Below, in pieces: positions 44,065-51,888 of a stretch of 64,000 nucleotides of DNA. A program made the position numbers and the translations under genes. A model generated the notes under the pieces. The model did no database searches and was not told the origin of the DNA. It worked only from the letters and a program-made list of their open reading frames with translations. Location of the stretch: NCBI GenBank assembly GCA_964580995.1, contig CAZOMV010000009.1:20566-84565 (forward strand), read 5' to 3'. Source of the DNA: JAKJEP01 sp964580995. Lineage in GTDB: Bacteria > Planctomycetota > Phycisphaerae > Sedimentisphaerales > SM23-30. The first letter of the stretch is position 1; the number at the start of each line of letters is the position of its first letter.

Positions 44065-46962
44065 ATGCGGCAATCCGGCAAAGATTTTACGCAAAGGGGA
44101 ATACTGTTGGTATTGGCAGGTCTGGTTTGGGCAGAAACTTGCGGAGCGGCGGATTGGGTGCAAATACCGTCCCAGACATTCCTGATGGGAGACACCACCG
44201 GTCAGGGGCGGATGGACCAGCGGCCAGCCCACCCGGTGAAGCTGCGGGCCTTTGCTATGGCCCCCTGCTTGACAACCGTGGAGGAATATTGTGCCTTTTT
44301 GAATGCACCGGGCTGGGCGGAACCGGAACCGGTGAGCGGGTATATCGTGCGCCAGGGAAAGCCGCTGAGCGAATACCGGGATCAGGGCGAAGTGCTGGTG
44401 ATTTTTCCGGGCGCGCCGCTGGTGCGGGAAAACAACCGGTACGCCCCCCAGCCGGGCATGGAGAAACTGCCGATGGTCCAGGTCACCTGGGAAGGGGCAG
44501 CCCTGTATTGCAATTATCTCAGCGAAAAGCAGGGATATAATAAGTGCTACGATCCCGACCGGAAATATGCCTGCGATTTTTCGGCTGGGGGCTATCATCT
44601 GCCCACGGAGGCCCAATGGGAATGTGCCGCGCGGGGCGGCAAACTCAATATGCTATATCCCTCGGGAAATACCATCACGGAAAAAAACGCCAATTTCAAC
44701 GGCCATGTCAGCCGGATCACGGAAGTGGGCAGCTACCCCCCTAACGGCTATGGCCTCTACGACATGGCGGGAAATGTAATGGAATGGTGCCATGACTGGT
44801 ATAACTTCGAGTATTATAAAACCTTTACGACTGTGGCGGAAAATCCCGCCGGCCCGGCGGCAGGAGGTTTTCATGTCCTGAGAAGCGGAACCTATTATCA
44901 GCCGGCCCCTTATCAGATGTGCAGCCATCGCCAGGGCACAGCCGACACCAAGGGCTGTTTCACGGACAACGGCTTTCGCGTGGTCCGGGAGGTCTGGGAT
45001 TCCCCAGCCGCCGGCAGCGAAACGTTTGGCCGGGGCAGTGCGGAGGAAATGCAAAACGCGGCGGAATGGGTAAATTCAGCCTTTATGGAACCGGATCGGG
45101 AATGGATCGACCGCCTGCCGCTGTCCTTTCGCCTGGGCGGAAAACCATCGTCCGAGCTTTTAAAAACCTGGAACATGGAAATATCAAAGGAAACCGCAAA
45201 AGACGGCAAACGGGAGCGAACCGTTTTGCTGCGGCAAGGGGAAGCAGGGCTGGAGATTTCCTGCCGGATCACAACCTTTGACGCCTTCCCAGCAGTGGAC
45301 TGGTTCCTGCAGATTCGCAACGTTGGCTCGCAGGACAGTGCCATTCTGGAAGATGTGCAGGTACTGGACCACACCTTTACCCGCAGCCCGGAGGATACGG
45401 GCGAATTTATCTTCCGCCATTCGCGGGGCAGCCGGGCCGAGGTGCTGGATTTTGCCCCGCGCGATGAATGGCTGGGGCCGCAAGAGCGGCGGACCCTGGG
45501 CGGACACGGGGGCCGGCCCTGCGATTATGATTTTCCGTTCATGAATTTGCAGTGGGACCAGAGACAAGGAACCGTTCTGGCGGTAGGCTGGTCAGGGCAG
45601 TGGCAGATGGCTTTGGCGCGAGATGCGGAGCGCGGGCTGCAAATACAGATGGGGATGGAACATACGTGTTTGAAGTTACATCCGGGGGAGGTAATTCGAA
45701 CCCCGCGTATCTGCCTGCTGTTCTGGCAAGGGGAAGACATGCTGCGAGGACACAATCTCTTCCGGCAATTGGTCCTGGCCCACTACAACCCGCGTATCGA
45801 CGGCAAACTGGTAATCCCCCCCATCGCCAACAGTGCCGGAGGGCTAAACGGCTACACGGAAGAAAATCAACTGGCGGCCATCCCCAAATTGCAGGAACGG
45901 GGAATTGAAGTGCTGTGGATCGATGCGGGCTGGTTTGTGGGCGGCTGGCCCTTTGGAGCCGGCAACTGGATCCCCAAACCGGAAAATTTCCCCAACGGTC
46001 TGGGGCCGGTCGGCGAAGCAGTCCGGCAGGCAGGAATGCAGTTTCTGGTCTGGTTTGAGCAGGAACGGGTCTCACGCGGCAGCCTGATCGACCGCGAGTA
46101 TCCCCAATGGGTACTAGGCCCGGTCACCGAGTACGGCGGCCTTTTCAACTGGGGAATTCCCGAAGCCCGGCAGTGGATGACGGATTATCTTTCGGAGCAG
46201 TTGGCAAAAGGCAAAATCGATATCCTGCGGGTCGATTTCAATATGGAGCCGCTGTCCTACCTGCAGAGGAACGATACGCCGGACCGCCGGGGAATTTCAG
46301 AAATCCGCTTTGTCGAAGGGATGTACACCATGTGGGATGACCTGCGGCAGCACCATCCGGGCCTGTGGATTGACAACTGCGCCAGCGGCGGCCGGATGAT
46401 CGACCTGGAAACCACCCTGCGGAGCATCCCGCTCTGGCAAAGCGACGCCCAGTGCGGCGGCTGCCCCGATATGACCTGCCAGCTTCAAAACGGCGGGCTG
46501 AATCTCTATCTGCCCATGCACTGTGGCGGCAATTTCGGGCTGGAACCTTCCTATGCCTTCCGCTCGGCGATGATGTCAGGCAATCCCCTGTGCCTGGATG
46601 CCGCCGGCAGCCCCGTGGAAAAAGTGCGAGACACCGTAGCCATGTATCATAAAGTGCGTCCCTATTTTGAAGGGGATTACTATCCCTTGTTCCCTCATGC
46701 CGCGGACGAAGGCGTATGGTACGGTTATCAGCTTTCCCGGCCCGACGAAGGCAAAGGAATGATCCTGGTCTTCCGCCGCAACGAATGCCAACAGGCAGAC
46801 CAGATTCTTTCCCTGTATGCGATCGACACAACGGCGGAGTACAAAATAACGAATATCGACTTGCAGGAAAACCATACCATCAGCGGAAAAACATTACAGC
46901 ATCTGCCGGTGCACGTGGACAGCCAGCCGGGTTCGCAGTTGATCTTTTATGAACGGCAGTAA
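44065..46962 (+). CDS. Fusion of an FGE/SUMF1-like domain with GH36 alpha-galactosidase, paralogue 2
   Basis: The 965-residue secreted protein has a signal peptide (about 1-29), a formylglycine-generating-enzyme-like fold (about 30-312: WVQIPSQTFLMGD, MVQVTWEGAALYCNYLSEK, YHLPTEAQWECAARGG, YGLYDMAGNVMEWCHDW, DNGFRVV) and a complete GH36 domain (about 330-965) with nucleophile Asp724 (LRVDFNMEP), acid/base Asp794 (PLWQSDAQ) and WIDNCASGGRMID. The FGE active-site Cys pair is not conserved: the loop reads RSGTYYQPAPYQMCSHR, with Gln at both aligned positions. So the SUMF1 domain is probably structural or ligand-binding rather than sulfatase-activating. Confidence 0.92.
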   Translation: MRQSGKDFTQRGILLVLAGLVWAETCGAADWVQIPSQTFLMGDTTGQGRMDQRPAHPVKLRAFAMAPCLTTVEEYCAFLNAPGWAEPEPVSGYIVRQGKPLSEYRDQGEVLVIFPGAPLVRENNRYAPQPGMEKLPMVQVTWEGAALYCNYLSEKQGYNKCYDPDRKYACDFSAGGYHLPTEAQWECAARGGKLNMLYPSGNTITEKNANFNGHVSRITEVGSYPPNGYGLYDMAGNVMEWCHDWYNFEYYKTFTTVAENPAGPAAGGFHVLRSGTYYQPAPYQMCSHRQGTADTKGCFTDNGFRVVREVWDSPAAGSETFGRGSAEEMQNAAEWVNSAFMEPDREWIDRLPLSFRLGGKPSSELLKTWNMEISKETAKDGKRERTVLLRQGEAGLEISCRITTFDAFPAVDWFLQIRNVGSQDSAILEDVQVLDHTFTRSPEDTGEFIFRHSRGSRAEVLDFAPRDEWLGPQERRTLGGHGGRPCDYDFPFMNLQWDQRQGTVLAVGWSGQWQMALARDAERGLQIQMGMEHTCLKLHPGEVIRTPRICLLFWQGEDMLRGHNLFRQLVLAHYNPRIDGKLVIPPIANSAGGLNGYTEENQLAAIPKLQERGIEVLWIDAGWFVGGWPFGAGNWIPKPENFPNGLGPVGEAVRQAGMQFLVWFEQERVSRGSLIDREYPQWVLGPVTEYGGLFNWGIPEARQWMTDYLSEQLAKGKIDILRVDFNMEPLSYLQRNDTPDRRGISEIRFVEGMYTMWDDLRQHHPGLWIDNCASGGRMIDLETTLRSIPLWQSDAQCGGCPDMTCQLQNGGLNLYLPMHCGGNFGLEPSYAFRSAMMSGNPLCLDAAGSPVEKVRDTVAMYHKVRPYFEGDYYPLFPHAADEGVWYGYQLSRPDEGKGMILVFRRNECQQADQILSLYAIDTTAEYKITNIDLQENHTISGKTLQHLPVHVDSQPGSQLIFYERQ

Positions 46963-47236
46963 AGCGGACAGTACGCACCTACAAAACTATACAATTATTC
47001 CCCGATTGAAAATAACCGGAAGAGTTTCTTGTTAAAATTTTTCTTGCAGGAAAAATGCCGGACGTTATAATCCACCCGCCTGAAAGTGAGACAAAAAACT
47101 GAAAAACTCCAAGGTAACAGGTAAGGAATTTTAAGGTTTAATTGTCAACAATGTAGTTACCCGCAAAGCGATAGATATTCTCCCAAACGCTGAAAAGGAA
47201 ATCACCAGAATAATTTTCGTAAATAAGGATGCTATC

Positions 47237-49699
47237 ATGAAAAAATGGTTATGGATCGTTCTTTTTGTCATATGTTTTAATGGCAGGAGCCACGGGATTT
47301 CTCCTCTGCCGGCGGAACTGGAGCAGCGGGATCAATGGGTACGTGCGAAATTCGAAGGCAAGGGGCCGCAGCCGGCGACGGAAGTTCAGATCGTCGTACT
47401 GGCCAATTATGACGAGGTGCAAAGAAATTCGCGCAGCGGCCAGCCGCTAAAGCTGGGTGGGACGGAATATACACGCGGCTTGTTTTGCCATGCGTATAGT
47501 AAACTGATGGTGAAGCTGCCATCACCCGGCAAACGATTTACAGCTATGGTGGGCGTGGATGATGCGGCCGGGCCGGGCAGCGTGGTCTTTTCAGTACTGC
47601 TGGATGACAAGGCAAAATTCCGGTCGGAGGTACTGCGGGGCGCCGGTAAGCCGGTCGCGGTGGACGTCGAGCTGGCGGGGGCACAGGAATTCATTCTGGA
47701 AGTCGGCGAGGGCGGGGATAATATTTCGTTCGACCAGTCCGACTGGGCGGACGCAAAGGTTACCCTGACGGACGGGCGGGAAGTCTGGCTGGGCGATGCG
47801 GAAATCGTCCGGAAACAAAAAGATTACTCGGCCGAGGTACCGTTTTCCTTTCTTTATGACGGCCGTTCTTTTGCGGATATCGTTTCCCGATTCCAGGTAG
47901 AGCGGACCGTCAAAACCCTGGATGAAACACGGCAGCAATATATCCAGAAATATACCGATACCGCCGGCGGCCTGGAGGTTCGCTGCGAAGGGATCAAGTA
48001 TCTGGATTTTCCGGCGGTGGAATGGGTGGTGTATTTCCGGAATAACGGCAAGGAAGATACGGCCATTCTGGAAGACATCCAGGCGCTGGACCTGGCGATG
48101 GAGCGGGGCACCAGCGGCGAATTTATGCTGCGGTATCATATCGGGGGACATTCTGGGCCGAAAGATTACTCGCCGCAGGATGTGGAATTGACGCCGACCG
48201 TTCAGCAGAGTTTCACGACGTGGGAAGGCTTCCCCACGGCCAATTACCTGCCCTTTTTCACGATCCAGTGGCAGGAGGAAGGAACCTTTCTGGGTGTGGG
48301 CTGGCCGGCCCGCTGGGCAGCGCAATTCAACCGGGATGAGAAGACGCGCTTGCGGATGCGGGTGGGACAGGAACAGACCCACTTCAAGTTGCTGCCGGGT
48401 GAGGAGGTGCGTTCGCCGCTGGTGGTACTGCTGTTCTGGCAGGGAGACCGCTCGCGGGCGCAGAATCTATGGCGGCGCTGGATGATGGCGCACAATATGC
48501 CGCGGCCCGGGGGCAAGCTCCCGCAGCCGCTGCTGGAAGCGGCCAGTTCGGGGATGTATGCGGAGATGGTTAATGCCAGCGAGGAAAACCAGAAGATGTT
48601 CATCGACCGGTACCTGGAGGAAGGGATTCCACTGGATTACTGGTGGATGGACGCCGGCTGGTATCCGAACAAGGGCAATAACTGGCAGGATTTACTGGGA
48701 ACCTGGGAAGTGGACAAAAAGCGGTTTCCCAACGGCCTGCGGGCCATCAGTGAGCATGCCCATCAAAAGGGAGTGAAAACCCTTCTCTGGTTCGAGCCGG
48801 AACGGGTAGTCAGGGATAGTTGGCTGTTCGAAAACCATCCGGAATGGCTGCTGGGGGATGGGGACAGCCGGTTTTTCAATCATGGCCATCCGCAGGCGAA
48901 CGCCTGGCTGACGGAGCGGGTGGACAGCATTCTAACGGACGAGAAAATCAGTTTATACCGCCAGGATTTTGCGGTGTTTTCCAAACATTTCTGGCTGCAG
49001 GAAGACCAGAAGCAGCCGGACCGGCAGGGCATTACGGAAATCAAGCACGTCATGGGGTACTTGAAGTATCTGGATGAGCTGCGGCGGCGGCATCCGGACA
49101 TGCTGATTGACATTTGCGCCGCCGGCGGCAAGCGGCTGGAGCTGGAGAACCTGCGGCGGGCGGTGCCGCTATGGCGGAGCGATTATGCCTTCGAGCCGGT
49201 GGGGACGCAGGGACATTCGTATGGCCTGGCCCACTGGCTGCCATATTCGGGGACAGGTGTTGCGGCGGTGGATACCTATGCCTTTCGCAGCGATATGTGT
49301 CCTTCCACGGTGCTGAATCTGGATGTGCGGAACAAGAATCTGGATTATAAACTCCTGCAAAAACTGGTGCAGCAGTGGCGGGAGGTGGCGCCGAATTATT
49401 ACGGGGATTATTATCCGCTAACCCCCTACAGCCTCGGCAATGACATGTGGATGGGCTGGCAATATAACCGGCCGGAAACGGGGGAAGGGATGGTGCAGAT
49501 GTTCTGCCGGGCTGGCACGATGTACGATTCGGGACTGTGCAGGCTGAAAGGGCTGGAACCGGAGGCCCGGTACCTGCTGAGCGATTATGATTCGGAAGGC
49601 ACGACAACCATATCCGGCAGGGAACTGATGGAAAAAGGGCTGCGGATTATCTTTGCGAGCCAGCCCGGAGCAGCATTGATCCGGTATCAAAAACAATAA
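47237..49699 (+). CDS. GH36 alpha-galactosidase with N-terminal NPCBM-like domain, paralogue 3
   Basis: The 820-residue product has a signal peptide (about 1-20) and then an NPCBM-like beta-sandwich inserted at about 50-195 (KLGGTEYTRGLFCHAYSKLM, FTAMVGVDDAAGPGSVVFSV), which in other enzymes binds galactose-type ligands. The GH36 part follows with YWWMDAGWYPNKGNNWQ, nucleophile Asp577 (YRQDFAVFS) and acid/base Asp649 (PLWRSDYAFEP). In this pair (with paralogue 4) the motif after the nucleophile is AVFS rather than N-x-x-P, hinting at a different pocket. Its 3' end shares a perfectly identical 97-bp block with paralogue 4. Confidence 0.92.
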   Translation: MKKWLWIVLFVICFNGRSHGISPLPAELEQRDQWVRAKFEGKGPQPATEVQIVVLANYDEVQRNSRSGQPLKLGGTEYTRGLFCHAYSKLMVKLPSPGKRFTAMVGVDDAAGPGSVVFSVLLDDKAKFRSEVLRGAGKPVAVDVELAGAQEFILEVGEGGDNISFDQSDWADAKVTLTDGREVWLGDAEIVRKQKDYSAEVPFSFLYDGRSFADIVSRFQVERTVKTLDETRQQYIQKYTDTAGGLEVRCEGIKYLDFPAVEWVVYFRNNGKEDTAILEDIQALDLAMERGTSGEFMLRYHIGGHSGPKDYSPQDVELTPTVQQSFTTWEGFPTANYLPFFTIQWQEEGTFLGVGWPARWAAQFNRDEKTRLRMRVGQEQTHFKLLPGEEVRSPLVVLLFWQGDRSRAQNLWRRWMMAHNMPRPGGKLPQPLLEAASSGMYAEMVNASEENQKMFIDRYLEEGIPLDYWWMDAGWYPNKGNNWQDLLGTWEVDKKRFPNGLRAISEHAHQKGVKTLLWFEPERVVRDSWLFENHPEWLLGDGDSRFFNHGHPQANAWLTERVDSILTDEKISLYRQDFAVFSKHFWLQEDQKQPDRQGITEIKHVMGYLKYLDELRRRHPDMLIDICAAGGKRLELENLRRAVPLWRSDYAFEPVGTQGHSYGLAHWLPYSGTGVAAVDTYAFRSDMCPSTVLNLDVRNKNLDYKLLQKLVQQWREVAPNYYGDYYPLTPYSLGNDMWMGWQYNRPETGEGMVQMFCRAGTMYDSGLCRLKGLEPEARYLLSDYDSEGTTTISGRELMEKGLRIIFASQPGAALIRYQKQ

Positions 49700-49732
49700 A
49701 TTCTGGAGACCCGCTCAAAATTGTCTAACTTG

Positions 49733-49820
49733 ACGGAACCGCCAAAAGTCGATATTGACTTCCAAAAACGGCTCTGGCTCCCCGATAACAAGGGGACGAC
49801 GAGCTTTTGACGCTGGCGTC
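49733..49820 (+). mobile_element. 88-bp MITE-like repeat, copy B
   Basis: The element lies between two GH36 genes, flanked by exact 7-bp direct repeats TAACTTG (49726-49732 and 49821-49827). Ends ACGG...GGCGTC form imperfect inverted repeats (12 of 16 outer positions). Internally AAGTC/GACTT and TCCCC/GGGGA arms can fold as hairpins. It differs from copy C at 5 of 88 positions. It codes for no transposase. Confidence 0.85.
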
Positions 49821-49851
49821 TAACTTGTCAATTGCAAGGAGATCATTAAAG

Positions 49852-51849
49852 ATGAAATTTATCCTGGTCGCAATGGCGGTCCTGGCCAGCCTGACAGTCG
49901 GGCAGGTCTTCGGCTCCCAACCGGGTACCCCGGAGGAACGGAAGGCACGGGAGCAGTGGGTTTCCGCCCGGTTGGACGGAGGCTCGGCGGTACCGTTTTC
50001 TTTCCGGTATGATGGAAAATCCTCTTCTGATTTACTGCCCAGTTGGCCGGTAACAAAAACGAGCCAAAAATTGGACGAGAACCGGCAGAAATACCATCTA
50101 GGTTATACGGATCCGCAGACCGGCCTGGAAGTTCGCTGGGAGGGGATTGAATACCTGGATTTTCCCACAGTGGAATGGGTGGTCTATTTGAAGAATACCG
50201 GCAGGCAGGATACGCCGGTTCTGGAAGACATTCAGGGACTGGATCTGCAACTAACCCGCCCGGCCGATACGGAGTTTGTACTGCATTATCATACGGGAGG
50301 ACATTCTGGTCCCCGGGATTATGAGCCGCTGGAAGAATCGTTAGGGCCGGATAGCGAAAAATCTTTTACCACCTGGGGCGGATTCCCGACCGCGAACAAC
50401 CTCCCTTTTTTCAATCTGCAATGGCAGCAGGAAGGCATAATCATCGGACTGGGCTGGCCGGGTATGTGGGCGGCACGGTTCCAGCGGGATAGCCAGTCAG
50501 GCTTGTCGCTTCGGATCGGTCAGGAACGTACGCATTCGAAGTTGCAGCCGGGGGAAGAAATTCGTACTCCGTTGATTGTCTTGCAGTTCTGGAAAGGGGA
50601 TCGCACGAATTCGCAAAATACCTGGCGGCGGTGGATGATCGCCCATAACCTGCCGCGGCCGGGCGGCAAGCTGCCGGCGCCGATGCTGGCGGGGATCAGT
50701 TCGGGAGATGCGGATCTGGCTTATCAGAGTGAAGAAAATCAGAAGATCTTTCTGGATGCCTATCAAAAGCGGGAAATTCCGATTCAATACTGGTGGATCG
50801 ACGCGGGCTGGTATCCCAACAAGGGGAACACCTGGCAGGATTTACTAGGGACATGGGAGGCGGATCCCAAACGATTTCCCCACGGGCTGCGGGCGGTCAG
50901 CGATGGGGTGCACCAGCGCGGGATGAAGATGATTTTATGGTTTGAGCCGGAACGGGTGGTCAAGGACAGTTGGCTGTTTGTCAATCATCCGGAATGGCTG
51001 CTGGGGGATGGGGACGCCCGGTTTTTCAATCATGGCAATCCCCAGGCCCATGAATGGATGACGAACCATATTGATAGTATTTTGACCCGGGAGGGAATTG
51101 ATTTATACCGGCAGGATTTTGCGGTTTTTTCCCGTCCTTTCTGGGAACAGGAGGATCAGAAGAATCCGGATCGGCAGGGCATGACGGAAAACCAGCATGT
51201 GGTGGGCTACCTGAAATACCTGGACGAATTACGCCGCCGCCATCCGGAGATGCTGATCGATATTTGTTCGGCGGGCGGCAAACGGCTGGAGCTGGAGAAT
51301 TTACGGCGGGCGGTGCCTTTATGGCGCAGCGATTATGTTTCCGAACCGGTAGGCACTCAGTGTCAAACCTACGGGCTGGCCTATTGGCTACCCTTTTTCG
51401 GAACGGGGATCTATGCACAGGATGCTTATACCTTCCGCAGCAATATGTGCCCTTCGACACTGATCATATGGGATGTACGAAACGAGAATGCGGATTATCC
51501 GTATTTACGGCGACTGATCCAGCAATGGCGGGAAGTGGTTGACAATTATTATGGTGACTATTATCCTCTGACACCGTATAGTGCAGGCAGTGACCAGTGG
51601 ATCGGCTGGCAGTTTCACCGGCCGGAAGCCGGGGAAGGCATGGTGCAGATGTTCTGTCGGGCAGGCACGATGTACGATTCGGGACTGTGCAGGCTGAAAG
51701 GGCTGGAACCGGAGGCCCGGTACCTGCTGAGCGATTATGATTCGGAAGGCACGACAACCATGTCCGGTCAGGAACTTATGGAGAAGGGGCTGCGGATTAC
51801 CTTTGCGAGCCAGCCCGGTGCGGCGTTGATTCGTTACCAAAAACAATAA
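49852..51849 (+). CDS. Secreted GH36 alpha-galactosidase, paralogue 4
   Basis: I choose the ATG at 49852 (665 residues), with AAGGAG upstream and a signal peptide (about 1-20); the longer frame from 49807 begins inside the MITE-like repeat. It has no extra N-terminal domain. The barrel carries YWWIDAGWYPNKGNTWQ, nucleophile Asp422 (YRQDFAVFS), DICSAGGKRLELE and acid/base Asp494 (PLWRSDYVSEP). It is the closest paralogue of the NPCBM-bearing enzyme upstream, which suggests a tandem duplication followed by loss or gain of the NPCBM domain. Confidence 0.93.
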   Translation: MKFILVAMAVLASLTVGQVFGSQPGTPEERKAREQWVSARLDGGSAVPFSFRYDGKSSSDLLPSWPVTKTSQKLDENRQKYHLGYTDPQTGLEVRWEGIEYLDFPTVEWVVYLKNTGRQDTPVLEDIQGLDLQLTRPADTEFVLHYHTGGHSGPRDYEPLEESLGPDSEKSFTTWGGFPTANNLPFFNLQWQQEGIIIGLGWPGMWAARFQRDSQSGLSLRIGQERTHSKLQPGEEIRTPLIVLQFWKGDRTNSQNTWRRWMIAHNLPRPGGKLPAPMLAGISSGDADLAYQSEENQKIFLDAYQKREIPIQYWWIDAGWYPNKGNTWQDLLGTWEADPKRFPHGLRAVSDGVHQRGMKMILWFEPERVVKDSWLFVNHPEWLLGDGDARFFNHGNPQAHEWMTNHIDSILTREGIDLYRQDFAVFSRPFWEQEDQKNPDRQGMTENQHVVGYLKYLDELRRRHPEMLIDICSAGGKRLELENLRRAVPLWRSDYVSEPVGTQCQTYGLAYWLPFFGTGIYAQDAYTFRSNMCPSTLIIWDVRNENADYPYLRRLIQQWREVVDNYYGDYYPLTPYSAGSDQWIGWQFHRPEAGEGMVQMFCRAGTMYDSGLCRLKGLEPEARYLLSDYDSEGTTTMSGQELMEKGLRITFASQPGAALIRYQKQ

Positions 51850-51888
51850 GAACGTTTTATTTCAGGTACTTTTTATATGGAGATGATT

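Noticed and set aside
44065..45000. Active sulfatase-modifying FGE enzyme
   Set aside because: The catalytic Cys pair is not conserved and no sulfatase gene is in the window.
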